A stretch of DNA of 64,000 nt from Candidozyma auris (GCF_003013715.1 NC_072815.1:124001-188000); one strand, 5' to 3'. Counted from the first letter of the stretch, positions 48,975-60,032 are shown. The notes: generated by a model not told the origin, from the sequence alone. A program made the numbers and translations.

Positions 48975-49958
48975 ATGGGAAAGGGCAAAAATAAGCAATC
49001 TGAAGATAGAGCGACGAAAACTCGAACCTCCAACGGCCACAAGTCCAAGCAGCATCATGTCAGAAAAGGCAGACAAGAAGAAGGCGCTAACAGGAACACA
49101 GCAGATGCGAAGTTCCCAGTGAAGTTAGCCATGTGGGATTTCGACCATTGCGACCCGAAAAGATGCTCGGGAAAAAAGCTAGAGAGACTCGGATATATAC
49201 GAAATATGCGAGTGGGTCAAAAATTTCAAGGCATCGTGGTATCTCCCAATGGAAAGGGTGTGGTTTGTCCGGACGACAGAGAGATTGTTGAAAGCTTTGG
49301 AGCTGCCGTGGTAGAGTGTCTGTGGGCAAGGCTTGACGAGATTCCGTTCAACAAAATTGGAGGCAAGCATGAGAGACTATTACCGTACTTGGTGGCCGCA
49401 AACACAGTGAACTACGGCAGGGCATGGAAGCTCAACTGCGTAGAGGCACTTGCAGCTTGCTTTGCCATTGTTGGGCACGTTGACTGGGCCGAGGAGCTTC
49501 TCAAGAACTTTTCTTGGGGGCTCACGTTTTTGAAGATCAACAAGGAGCTCATCGAGGTGTACCAGCAGTGTACAGACTCGGAGTCGGTAGAGAAGGCACA
49601 GGCGGATTGGTTGGAGAAGTTGGAGGAGGAACTGAAGCAGCGGAAGGAACAGAGCGCCACGGAAGACGTCTGGATGATGGGGAATGTGAACCGCCAGAAC
49701 GAAAGCGAGGAGGAGGCTGAGGAAGAGGATGAGGCTGAGGATGAAAGTGACGTGGAATACGACAACTTGGGAAACATCATACCTAAGAAGCAAGAAAGGT
49801 ATGATAAGTTGGGCAACTTGATAACTGAAAATGAGGAGATGGAAGAAAGTGAAGAAGAGACGGAGAGCGACGAAGACGTTCAGTACGACAAGTTGGGCAA
49901 TATCATCAAGCCAAACACTATATTGAGTGGCGAAGCATTGGAGTCACTACATGTGTAA
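48975..49958 (+). CDS. TSR3: 18S rRNA aminocarboxypropyltransferase TSR3
   Basis: 327 residues. A basic N-terminal tail of 45 residues is followed by the conserved core 'AMWDFDHCDPKRCSGKKLER', then 'SPNGKGVVCPDDREI', 'VVECLWARLDEIPF', 'ERLLPYLVAANTVNYGRAWKL' and 'VEALAACFAIVG', and an acidic C-terminal tail. The tail contains three near-copies of a 'YDxLGNII' element ('YDNLGNIIP', 'YDKLGNLIT', 'YDKLGNIIK'), as in other yeast Tsr3 proteins. The enzyme transfers the acp group from S-adenosylmethionine to the hypermodified m1acp3-pseudouridine of 18S rRNA, a late cytoplasmic step of 40S maturation. Confidence 0.95.
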   Translation: MGKGKNKQSEDRATKTRTSNGHKSKQHHVRKGRQEEGANRNTADAKFPVKLAMWDFDHCDPKRCSGKKLERLGYIRNMRVGQKFQGIVVSPNGKGVVCPDDREIVESFGAAVVECLWARLDEIPFNKIGGKHERLLPYLVAANTVNYGRAWKLNCVEALAACFAIVGHVDWAEELLKNFSWGLTFLKINKELIEVYQQCTDSESVEKAQADWLEKLEEELKQRKEQSATEDVWMMGNVNRQNESEEEAEEEDEAEDESDVEYDNLGNIIPKKQERYDKLGNLITENEEMEESEEETESDEDVQYDKLGNIIKPNTILSGEALESLHV

Positions 49959-50336
49959 TTGAATCGTCACTATCTTCCAAGTGAGACTTTGAGACTCAGT
50001 CCATACTAAGCGGGCAAGGCAAATGACCTTCTTGTCGTTTACATAAGCCATGGCATCCGTTATACTCATATTTGGATGTATCTATGGCGATGAAGCCCGA
50101 CACTAAGGGTTCATCGCTCTCGAAGTTCCCGTTTTACGTTGCTACAAGGCAGTGGTACGTACGTGATATTTAGGAGGGTCCCCTCTTGACCGCGGGCTAT
50201 TTGAAAAGCCTCCTCCTCGGTCTTTTAATGAGGTGGTCGAATGAGTCATCTCACTGTTCATCAGACATGACATTAAACCTCCTCTTGAACTTCTGAAGAA
50301 ATTTTTATAGACGATGTGCGTGCTTTCTTCTCGTAC

Positions 50337-50427
50337 TTCTCTTGAGTACCTCTCATGAGTACCTCTCTTGAGTACCTCTCATGAGTACCTCTCATGAGTA
50401 CCTCTCATGAGTACCTCTCATGAGTTC
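50337..50427. repeat. 13-bp minisatellite, seven copies
   Basis: Unit CTCTCATGAGTAC. Seven contiguous units; copies 1 and 3 have CTTGAG for CATGAG, copy 1 starts TTCTC, and copy 7 ends in TTC. Each main unit includes the palindrome CTCATGAG. Non-coding, 1.5 kb upstream of OXP1. Confidence 0.95.
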
Positions 50428-51831
50428 AATGGGCCATATATTCATCCTAAAATATAGATCTCGAGTGCATTGCTTTTTGATCGTATTGATTCGGTAGATT
50501 TGACAAGAACGTCAAGGTTGCGGATTCGTACAAGCACCAATTATTTCATCTCAGGCGCAATTCTGTGAGTATATTTACTTTGTGAAAAGGTAGGCGAATA
50601 TAGACTCTGATTTCGTAACAAAGCCGTGGAAGTACGAAGGGGTCCAGATAGCTGTGCTTGTCTTGTGCGGCTCGTGCGTCTCGTTCAATCGTCGGTAAAT
50701 TCGATATGCGTCAACGTACATCACAATGCATCGAGCGCTTTTTTGCCCGGAGAACGTCGGAGATTGAAGCAAAAATGCTAGAGCGACGACGTCAAGAAAA
50801 TTTCTTGTTCAATTCTCTTGCTCTTATACTCTTTAAGACAGAGCGAGCTTGGCAGCCTGAATATGCACTTCACGTTAGCGCCAAATTCAATCATATAGTC
50901 AAACGGCATTGCTTCTTTTTCAAGGCAATGTCTACACCCAGAGCCAGATGCCCACAATTCTTGCCATTTAGTCTAAGCTGTTTGAAAAATTTATAGGACC
51001 TGGTTTGTATAATTGTTTTCTTGATTAAGGGGCAGGATTGATAATCTAGCAGTCAACGAACTTTGAGAAAATCTTTGCATAATGTATCCAGCTCGCGAAG
51101 AGAATCTGTCAATTACTCCGGAAAATCAGACAGATATGGAGACCTAGGCAGGCGAACCGCACCTTCAAAGCCAGGCTAATTCAAATTACAAAGAGTCTCT
51201 CAAAATGCCTCCCAATTCAAATAGTAAAATTTCGAATTCTAACCATTTATTTTCTGAGATTACCGACGAATAACGAAGCGTGTAAGCGAGGTTTGATTTG
51301 GCATGCCGTTTGGCCCTTATGGTCAACAATACCCAGGCCACCACACCTAAGACTCTTGGATTGAAAACGCCGTATTGATAAGACACCACATCCTCAACTC
51401 AGTTGCCATTGTCTTTTTCGCAGCCAGTGTTCCCGAGTAGAAAATAGACGCAAATTACAGTCGCTTTAGAAACTGAAAAGATGAATCGGATGGATTTTTG
51501 CCATTAAACCCCAGCTTAAAAAATTTAATTAGGACTGCTATGTTAGAGTTTTTAAAGTATTGGCCAAGTTTTTTCAAAACAAATTGGTTTTTCATGCCAT
51601 TGTCTTGAACAATGCGTTCGTGTAGGACCCTTGGGGTAAGTCTCGCCGAGCGATAGAGTGCCGTAGCGAGAGCTAGTACCGGCACCAAACACGAACTACA
51701 CCCAAGAGGAAGTATATTATTTCTATTTCTGTGCACATTTCGCTAGAGAGCAGCTGAGTATCACGTTTAACAAGATTTATCAAAATAAACGGTGTGAAAT
51801 ACGTTACTGGACGTCCTCAACCTCTCTTTGA

Positions 51832-51893
51832 TCACGTGACCAGACATCACGCGGTTCCCCGGACTTTCATCAAAGACGATTCCGCAGTATAAA
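51832..51893 (+). promoter_or_regulatory. OXP1 promoter: Cbf1 E-box and TATA
   Basis: TCACGTGA (51832-51839) followed by C, the Cbf1-Met4 sulphur-gene element, lies about 105 bp before the OXP1 ATG; TATAAA is at 51888-51893. Glutathione recycling is linked to sulphur supply, so this fits, but it is an inference. Confidence 0.6.
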
Positions 51894-51942
51894 GGTCCGG
51901 AATTTTCACACCAAAAAGTCCCCCCGCAATTTTTTCAAAATC

Positions 51943-54900
51943 ATGGCCTATTCTGATCCCAAGGGCATTAAAATCGCCATTGACAGAGGTGGTACCTTCT
52001 GTGATGTCATTGCGAAAATTCCAGGCCAGCCCGATTTCGTGTTCAAGCTCTTATCAGTAGATCCTCAGAACTACAAGGACGCTCCAACCGAGGGAATCAG
52101 ACGAGTGCTTGAGAAAGCCCATGGGGTCACCATCGAGAAACTGGAGAAATTGACAATTGATTCAATTGACTCGATCAGAATGGGCACCACCGTGGCCACA
52201 AACGCTCTCTTGGAGAGGAAAGGTGCTGCTGTGGCTCTCGTAACCACTAAAGGGTTCAAGGACGTGTTGAAGATTGGTAACCAGACGAGACCCCATATCT
52301 TCGATTTGACCGCTAAAAAATTAGGTCACTTGTATACCGAGGCGTTGGAGATCGACGAGAGGGTCACGATGGAGTCGTTCACTGAAGGTGGAGGGGACAA
52401 GCTTGACTTCAACGTGGAAAATGATCCAGAGCTCAGGACCGGTGTTTCAGGAGATATCATAAGGGTGCTTAAAGAGCCCGACTACGCTGTTGTGGAGGGT
52501 CAATTGCAGGAGTTGTGGAACCAGGGCCACATTAAAACATTGGCCTTATGCTTGTTACATGCCTATGCCTACCCTGAACACGAGCAGAAGGTGGCTGCCA
52601 TCGCCAAGAAGATTGGCTTCACGGTCTCTGTGTCCCACGAATTGCAACCTATGATCGGCATGGTCAACAGATGCTCGTCCACTGTAGCCGATGCATACTT
52701 GTCTCCTGTCATCAATGAGTATATCCAAGGCTTCGGTGAAGGCTTCGAAGGCGGCCTCGAGGCCTTTGGAAACAAGTTGCTCTTTATGCAAAGTAATGGT
52801 GGCTTGTGTCCTTGGTACAAGTTTACAGGACTAAAGGCAATTTTGTCGGGTCCAGCTGGTGGAATGGTTGGTTATGGTGAAACCTGTTATGATGACAAGA
52901 CGGGCGAGGCTGTTTTGGGCTTTGATGCTGGTGGAACGTCCACTGATGTGTCTCGTTATGCTGGCTCTCTTGAGCACATATACGAGACTGTTGTGAGCGA
53001 GGTGCAATTGCAGACTCCCCAGTTGGACATCTCCACTGTGGCTGCTGGCGGAGGGTCTATGCTCTTCTGGAGAAATGGCATGTTTGTGGTTGGACCCGAG
53101 TCAGCAGGTTCCGATCCAGGTCCAGCATGTTACCGAAAAGGAGGTCCCTTGACTGTCACAGATGCCAATTTATTTTTGGGAAGATTGTTGCCGGAGTACT
53201 TCCCCCAAATCTTTGGTCCCAACCAGGACCAGCCTTTGGATGTTGATGTGACAAGAGCGAAGTTCTTGGAGCTTACAAAGCAAATTAACAGCGAAGGCTC
53301 TTCGTATACACCTGAGGAAGTTGCCTCTGGTTTCTTGAAGGTTGCTGTCGAGGCCATGGCTCGTCCGATCAGAAACTTGACCGAGGCTAAGGGCTTCAAT
53401 GTCTCGGAGCATAAGCTTGCCTCTTTTGGAGGTTCGGGTGGTCAGTTCTCGGTGGGTTTGGCCAAAAACTTGGGCATAAATGATGTCGCTATTCATAAAT
53501 ATTCGTCCTTGCTTTCCGCATACGGTATTTATGTTGCTGACATTGTCATTGAAAAACAGTCGCCAACTTCTTTTGCCTACAACAAAGATAACGTGAGAAA
53601 AATCGACGACAAAGTTGAGCAACTCACAAAAGTCGCCTACGACGAATATGAGGCTCAGGGCCATAAAGGCTTCGACACTAAAGTTGAGGTCTTTTTAAAC
53701 ATGCGCTATGTTGGATCTGACACACATTTATTAATCTTAAACGATGGCAAACACAATGCCGATGAAAAATTCATCGAAAGACACAGGAAGGAGTTTGGGT
53801 TTTCCTTAGATAGAAAGGTCATTGTGGATGATGTCCAAGTCTTGTTATTTGTCCAGTCTAAAGATAAGCAGGCGAGCAATCCTTACGAAGAGTATCGATC
53901 ATGTACTAGTCCAAGTGTTGTCGGTCCTTCTGAAGTTGTCAGAAAGCTCTACTTTGAAGACAGTGGCTGGAAAGATTCCCATGTTTACGAGCTTCCAAAC
54001 TTGAAACCGGGCATCATTATTCAGGCACCAGCGGTGATCATCGATAGCACACAAACAATCATCGTCGAGCCAGGGTCCAAGGCTGCAATTTTGAAGGACC
54101 ACGTTCTTCTTCTAGTTGACCAAGGCGCCAAAGCTGAGATTTCCAAAGACCAAATCGATCCAATCCAATTGTCTGTGTTTGGTCACAGGTTTATGTCCAT
54201 TGCAGAGCAAATGGGTAGAACTTTGCAACAGACATCTATCTCAACAAACATTAAGGAAAGATTGGACTTTTCATGTGCTCTTTTCGATAAGGAAGGTGAC
54301 TTGGTGGCTAACGCTCCTCACGTTCCAATTCATTTGGGTGCCATGTCGTTTGCTGTGAAAGCTCAGAAAGAAATGTGGGACGGTAAGCTCGAACAAGGCG
54401 ATGTGCTTGTCACCAACCACCCTTGTGCTGGTGGCTCACATCTTCCTGACATCACTGTTATAACGCCAGTCATCAACGACGATGGCAAAATTCTCTTTTG
54501 GACAGCTTCTCGTGGTCATCATGCTGATATCGGGTCAATTGCAGCAGGATCTATGCCTCCCAACTCTAAAACAATTTACGATGAGGGAGCGTCGATAGTG
54601 ACCCACAAGTTATGCTCCAAGGGTAAGTTTGACGAGGAAGGCATCACCAGGCTTTTACTCGAGGAGCCTGCTAAGCATCCTGGCGGCTCTGGAACCAGAA
54701 CTTTGAACGACAACATTTCGGACTTGAAGGCACAAGTGTCAGCAAATTACAAGGGCATCACGTTGCTCAATCGCTTGGTCGAGGAATACTCGTATCCTGT
54801 GATCAGTTTGTACATGAGGGGTATCCAGCAAACAGCGGAGTTAGCTGTGAGAAATTTGTTGAAGGATGCCTATACTAAGTTTGATGGGCAGCACTTGAAG

Positions 54901-55855
54901 GCAAAGGACTACTTGGACGATGGAACGCCAATTGCGGTTGAGATCGAAATCGACCCAAAAACAGGCGATGCTGTATTTGACTTTAGGGAAACTGGGGACG
55001 AGATGTACGGTAACTTGAATGCACCCAAGGCGATCTTGTACTCAGCTGTACTTTACGTCTTGCGTTCGTTGATCAGCTCTGATATCCCCTTGAACAACGG
55101 ATGCCTCCATCCAATCAAGTTTTTGACCAGACCCAGCTCTGTTGTTGATCCGTCATATGAGGCTGCCGTTGTTGGAGGTAACGTTGAAACGACTCAGAGA
55201 ATCGTGGACGTCATGTTGAAGGCATTTGAAGCCGCTGCTGCTTCACAGGGAACTTGCAACAATTTCACGTTCGGTACGAACGACAAGAGCAAGGGCATCT
55301 CCTTTGGCTACTATGAGACCATCTGCGGTGGTGCTGGAGCAGGACCTACCTGGGACGGGCAAAGTGCCGTTCAATGCCACGACCAACACCAGAATCACTG
55401 ATACTGAGCTTTTTGAAAAGAGGTACCCTGTCATCGTTCATGAATACAGCATCAGACAAGGCTCTGGCGGCGCTGGAGCACACAGAGGTGGCGATGGTGT
55501 CATTCGAGACATTGAGTTCACGTACGACGACCTCGAGGTGTCTTGTTTGATGGAGCGTCGTTCGTTGGCGCCGTTCGGTCTTTTGGGCGGCAAGTCTGGG
55601 CTCAGAGGAAGAAACGTCTGGGTTAGAAAGCTGCTGGACGGCAAACACATCTATCTTGGTGGCAAGACCACCGTCAGAGTCAAAAAGGGCGACCATGTCA
55701 TTATAATGACCCCAGGAGGTGGTGGTTACGGTAAACCTGAGGACGAGGAGCAAGACAGCAAAAGAAGAAAAGTCGACTACAATATCAAGAGTGCCATTCC
55801 CACCATATTGACTGGGTCTGCTGGCATGAGACAGCAAGCCCAAGAAACCAATTGA
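51943..55855 (+). CDS. OXP1: ATP-dependent 5-oxoprolinase, reading frame interrupted near the 3' end
   Basis: The first frame (51943-55401, 1152 codons) covers the hydantoinase A-like ATPase half ('[13 protein letters not shown]', '[14 protein letters not shown]') and most of the hydantoinase B-like half. It departs from the family after the CAC at 55378-55380 (codon 1146, in '[10 protein letters not shown]') and stops at TGA 55399. The conserved sequence resumes one frame over at ACC 55382 ('[17 protein letters not shown]', then '[14 protein letters not shown]' and 'MTPGGGGYG') and runs to 55855. The join needs either two missing bases, consistent with a lost ATG in the expected 'HMTNTRITD', or a +1 shift. 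Full size would be about 1304 residues against about 1286 usual. The enzyme opens 5-oxoproline to glutamate in glutathione turnover. Mutation, assembly error and recoding cannot be separated here. Confidence 0.9.
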
Positions 55856-56230
55856 TCATGTTTTGCGGATCGATAGGAAAGTTCATGTCAATGGGGCATC
55901 TGTTGCAATGCTGATAGCACTTGCCTCAGGGCTTTGTATATTTCTCATGTTCTCTTCTCAAGTGTAATATATGCATTTGTAAAAATGATACCACAATCTG
56001 GATTCAAGCATATTCTCTGTACCAGTCACATGCTTCAAAGTTGCAATCTAGGCAAGCATATATGGCAGGCCTGGAAAATACCTGTGTTTCTGAGTATCTC
56101 TATCAGCACGTCGTGTGCCAATGTAGTATCTACTTGTCGCACCCATTTGGTATGCATATCAACTAAGTAGGCTGCGCATAATGTGTGTAACTAGCTAACT
56201 CAATACAAGAAGTTGCCATATGCTTCCATC
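55856..56230. other. OXP1-VRL1 spacer
   Basis: 375 bp. Two overlapping frames of about 80 codons lie here (55921-56170) without any protein-like feature; I see nothing else. Confidence 0.5.
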
Positions 56231-59200
56231 ATGAGCACCGGGAAGCAGAAGCATCTACCGCTCCTATATAATCCCCTCCTCAATGCCATCTTCAACAATC
56301 CACATCACGCCAAAGCGGCCATTCGCTCCACGATAGCAGAGCTTAGCAACAACCACAACGACTACACTATCCTAGTGCCTCCAGCACAACTTCTTCGAGA
56401 AGGCTTCGAACTCGGGGGCCACAAACTCGAGGACTTGTGTTATGAGAATGATGCTTTCTTGAAATCACATATCATCAAGACGTCTTCGCCGTTTTCCACC
56501 ACCATGGCGCCTGTGACGAAAGTACAGCTGATCATCTACAACACAATGAACGGGAAGCAAGTTTTGGTGAAGAATGGGATGGTTTTTACGGGAAAGGGGT
56601 TCAAGAAAAGTATACGAACAAACATCCTCAGCACAGATTACTTCACGACGTTCTGTGAGTATTTCTCCAAGGGGTCCAAGGTGATGCTACTCTACATAGA
56701 CGATTCTCTATATGGGCATAAGCTGCCGGAAAAAGATGTTCAAACGGCGAGTCCACAACCTGAATTGAAAAAGGCCTCTCGTCCTCAACGCACAGTGACG
56801 TTTGAGAAGCTCCTACGGAACTTCCCCTTGCTATCTAAAGCCATGTCTGACCACTTTTACATGCTATTTCACCACAATAATCGCAAGTTTGAGCGACTAA
56901 GGGTGCGTAGCGGGGTGTCTCTCAAGGAAACTAAAGCATTGTTCATGGCCATGGTGGAGGAAGCGTTCTCGATTGTCCAAAAAACGATAAGTGCTGAAAC
57001 GGCAGACGGGGAGCGGATTTCTCGCCTACTACATAATGTCACGAGTCAAAATTCGACGATTGACCTCAACCACCTTGTGCACGAGTACGTGGAGTTGAAC
57101 ATGTACGATAAAGTGTGGGTACAGATCGTATCGCAATTCGAAAAGGCAGCAAAGGGCGATACAGGGGGAGATCTACCGGATATGGTACTATCCCCTGCAG
57201 TATATAAGGATTTGTCCTGTCTCTCGCTCAATCAGCTTGACATCCCAGTCGATGAACCATGGCATATGAATGTGTTGCATGCTAGAGTGGCAGCGGCGAT
57301 CGCCGAATTCTCCAAGCTCAATGATCCGGGCGTAACTAACAGACGTCAAAAGATAGACTTGCTCAAGAAGACGGTAGATATTTTATCGGATGGCACTTGT
57401 GACAAGGAGAAACATGACGTCTCTCACCTTGTCGTGGATGCGGATACGCTAATAGGCCTCTTGATTATGGTGGTGGTTCATTCAAAAGTTCCGTACTTGG
57501 ACGCTCATATCTACTACATACGCAATTTTGGCGTTGACTCACTACTCACAGGTAATGCTGACCCAGAAAAGAGCAGCGCTGGTTATCTCAACTATGTTCT
57601 AAGCAATATAGACGCTGTGATTTTTCACTTGTCAGGGCAAGGTTTGGATAATAACCCATTGAACCATCTCCAAGAGATGTCCACTGCCTCTGCTCAAAAC
57701 TATAATCTTTGGTATGCAATCCAGAACGAGAATATAAAGAATCTCGAGCGAATGATGGACCTGGTACGCGAGCAGTACGGTGATGGTCCACTCCCGAAGG
57801 ATCACTTTCTCAGAAGCAGGAACATCCATGGCGAGAGTTGCTTGACGTTTGCACTACGTACAAAGAACTCCAAGGTGTTCAAAACCGTGCTCGATAAAAC
57901 TCTTCCATGGACACTGGTTGAAGATTTATTATTTGACAAGAACACATCTACCGATCAAACATTGATGATGATTGCATTGGTGGAAGAAAATAGTGAGAGC
58001 GCAAATTATCTATTAGATGCTCTCTTTGAAAGCTCAAATGAAGAAGAAAAAAGACTCTACCTCAATTTAAGAGACAATAATGGGAGAACAATTGGCCATT
58101 ACTTGAGCCACGACCTTGACATCCTCGCCAAAATTGGTCCACTTATAGATTGGCATGTCAAGGACAACAATTCGCATACTCCCCTTTTCAGCATTTGTCG
58201 TCATTACGACCATCCAAGATATATCGAGCTTATAAAACGAGCTTTCGGGTGTGTTTTCACAAAGTATGAAAAACCAATGGCACTCGATCAGCATACAGAC
58301 AAGTATGGTAACACATTTTTGCATATCCTTGCCAAAGGCTTATCAGAATCTGGCATCCTTAATCCAGAGCTAGCATTGTTGAATGTGAATCAGCCCAACG
58401 AGAGGCTTCTTACCCCTCTGGCAGTATACGTTCGTTATGGTCGAACAGACAACTTGAGGTATCTTATGAACAACAAATTATTTGATTTCAGCATAGAGGA
58501 TCAACAAAACTTTTATAATCTATTAGATTACTATAGCTTTTCGGCGGCAAAAGCCAAGAACGGAAGTAACAAATCGTTCAAGGAGATCGAAAGGCTAATA
58601 GTTGACAAGTATTTTGAAACAAACTTTTCTCATAATAATGATATTGAGACAGGTGTTCTCAATGCTCGCTATGATGGCTCAGCAAGCGATTGGATAATAA
58701 ACATGGTGACCTACACAGACGGAGCTGAACCTTCCATCACTACGAAATATATCCCCATAGACAGGGTAAGGCAATTCACCAAGCTACAAAAGTTGGCATT
58801 TCCGCAAGGCTTCGGTCTTGATGTGAACTCGCTTTGGATAAATCATCCGTCCGACAAGCCCACAATCCCAGCATGTTCCAAATACCGTTCCAATAGACTC
58901 TTGGAGCTACTCACGATGTACTTTCTGGCAATGCATTTTCACTCCCAATCATCAAAGACAAAATTCAAGAGAAATCTTGCGTTGTGCTGTGATGACAACG
59001 GCAACTCGACGTTGGAAATGATAAAAGACATCAACAATGCCCAGGAGGAAGCGAAGGCAAGAAATGGTGTTGTGAAGTTCTCGCCACAAAAAGTTCAGGA
59101 GATTGAGTACTTCCTAGAATACTCTGAAAGTGATTTACGAAGTTTTCACCTTGAAATTCGTAAACTCAATCAGTTGCTCACTGTCGCTGGCATGAAGCAA

Positions 59201-59857
59201 AGTGACGTTAGAAATGTGTCTGACATCTTCTTGAGAAGACTAGATCAGGGGAAGAGTGTGCTACTTGATAGACGTGAGTTTAGGCTACTTGACTCGTCAT
59301 ACATGAAACTTCAAGCCTACGCTAACTGGCTCGAGCTCTCTGTTGAACAGCTTTTGCAAAATTGCAAGAAGCTACAAGAGAAGCTTCGTTGGTGGAAACA
59401 AATTTACCAGGGCATCAAGGATATCAACGCTGAGTTGCATCGCTTCGAAGAGCAGTTTCCCAAGCAACCACAAAACGGAGACGCTAGAGAGGAGAACGAA
59501 AGTGGGATATTCACAAACACAATGGCAAGACGAAGCACAACGCTGCTCGACAAAATTCCCGAAGACACATCTGAAAACAATTCATTTTTCAACTTTGGCA
59601 TTATTGACAGCAAAAAGTCTAGATATAAGAAGCTATTGCTAGCCAAAGCAGAGGAAGTGAAGAAAGTTATGAATTTGAATGCAGACATCAAGATCGATCA
59701 TGAATTGATAGCGGCAGAGATCTCCCAATTCATGAGTTTCCGTTCAGGTTTCTTCAGCCTTGGTATTAAACACTTTTGCGAGTACCACTTGCTTCTGTTG
59801 CGGACACGTAATCAGGAACTTGAAAGGCTTCTTTGGAGTATCAGACGGGCTGAATAA
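56231..59857 (+). CDS. VRL1: VARP-like VPS9-domain GEF with ankyrin repeats and PX-BAR region
   Basis: 1208 residues from the first ATG (56231); a TTG six codons before is not a start. Order by inspection: N-terminal region (1-220); VPS9 Rab5-GEF domain about 225-475, with 'DLSCLSLNQLDIP', 'DADTLIGLLIMVVVHSKVPY' and 'YLNYVLSNIDAVIFHLSGQG'; degenerate ankyrin repeats about 530-790 ('IHGESCLTFALRTKNSKVF', 'KYGNTFLHILAKG'); a PX-like domain about 815-935 ('IPIDRVRQFTKLQKLAFPQ'); and a C-terminal helical BAR-type region to the end. This is the layout of S. cerevisiae Vrl1 (YML003W-YML002W, broken in common lab strains), which pairs with the SNX-BAR protein Vin1 in the endosomal VINE complex. The gene is uninterrupted here. 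Probably a Vps21/Rab5 activator on endosomes. Confidence 0.8.
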   Translation: MSTGKQKHLPLLYNPLLNAIFNNPHHAKAAIRSTIAELSNNHNDYTILVPPAQLLREGFELGGHKLEDLCYENDAFLKSHIIKTSSPFSTTMAPVTKVQLIIYNTMNGKQVLVKNGMVFTGKGFKKSIRTNILSTDYFTTFCEYFSKGSKVMLLYIDDSLYGHKLPEKDVQTASPQPELKKASRPQRTVTFEKLLRNFPLLSKAMSDHFYMLFHHNNRKFERLRVRSGVSLKETKALFMAMVEEAFSIVQKTISAETADGERISRLLHNVTSQNSTIDLNHLVHEYVELNMYDKVWVQIVSQFEKAAKGDTGGDLPDMVLSPAVYKDLSCLSLNQLDIPVDEPWHMNVLHARVAAAIAEFSKLNDPGVTNRRQKIDLLKKTVDILSDGTCDKEKHDVSHLVVDADTLIGLLIMVVVHSKVPYLDAHIYYIRNFGVDSLLTGNADPEKSSAGYLNYVLSNIDAVIFHLSGQGLDNNPLNHLQEMSTASAQNYNLWYAIQNENIKNLERMMDLVREQYGDGPLPKDHFLRSRNIHGESCLTFALRTKNSKVFKTVLDKTLPWTLVEDLLFDKNTSTDQTLMMIALVEENSESANYLLDALFESSNEEEKRLYLNLRDNNGRTIGHYLSHDLDILAKIGPLIDWHVKDNNSHTPLFSICRHYDHPRYIELIKRAFGCVFTKYEKPMALDQHTDKYGNTFLHILAKGLSESGILNPELALLNVNQPNERLLTPLAVYVRYGRTDNLRYLMNNKLFDFSIEDQQNFYNLLDYYSFSAAKAKNGSNKSFKEIERLIVDKYFETNFSHNNDIETGVLNARYDGSASDWIINMVTYTDGAEPSITTKYIPIDRVRQFTKLQKLAFPQGFGLDVNSLWINHPSDKPTIPACSKYRSNRLLELLTMYFLAMHFHSQSSKTKFKRNLALCCDDNGNSTLEMIKDINNAQEEAKARNGVVKFSPQKVQEIEYFLEYSESDLRSFHLEIRKLNQLLTVAGMKQSDVRNVSDIFLRRLDQGKSVLLDRREFRLLDSSYMKLQAYANWLELSVEQLLQNCKKLQEKLRWWKQIYQGIKDINAELHRFEEQFPKQPQNGDAREENESGIFTNTMARRSTTLLDKIPEDTSENNSFFNFGIIDSKKSRYKKLLLAKAEEVKKVMNLNADIKIDHELIAAEISQFMSFRSGFFSLGIKHFCEYHLLLLRTRNQELERLLWSIRRAE

Positions 59858-59861
59858 TAAA

Positions 59862-59885
59862 TTTTTTTTTTTTTTTTTTTTTTTT
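59862..59885. repeat. Poly-T tract
   Basis: 24 consecutive T just after the VRL1 stop and within the SGT2 promoter. Poly(dA:dT) tracts exclude nucleosomes and are common in yeast promoters; the exact length is uncertain in any sequencing. Confidence 0.9.
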
Positions 59886-59938
59886 GACCTTTGCTATCAT
59901 TATCACATTTTGCAACCATTTCCGAAGGCGTTCCCCAG

Positions 59939-59951
59939 GAATCTTCTCGAA
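59939..59951. promoter_or_regulatory. Heat-shock element in the SGT2 promoter
   Basis: GAATCTTCTCGAA is a perfect three-unit Hsf1 site (GAAnnTTCnnGAA), 82 bp before the SGT2 ATG, with another TTC five bases upstream. It fits a co-chaperone gene. Confidence 0.75.
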
Positions 59952-60032
59952 CACCCGTGCACCAAGATCAGCACTTTTCGAGCTCGTACTTATTAACAGC
60001 GGACTGCCTCCAATATTTACAACATCACCCAA

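Larger units (their letters stand above)
49959..51942. other. TSR3-OXP1 spacer
   Basis: 1.98 kb with no supportable gene. It holds the 13-bp minisatellite (50337-50427) and, at its end, the OXP1 promoter. The frame at 50658-50996 (112 codons, TTG start) has no recognisable motif. No tRNA-like B-box with pairing stem was found. Confidence 0.55.

Noticed and set aside
55378..55388. Programmed +1 frameshift in OXP1
   Set aside because: Not accepted as the explanation: the sequence does not match known yeast slippage sites (CUU-AGG-C, GCG-AGU-U or the EST3/ABP140 type). Kept only as one possibility under the frame-break finding.
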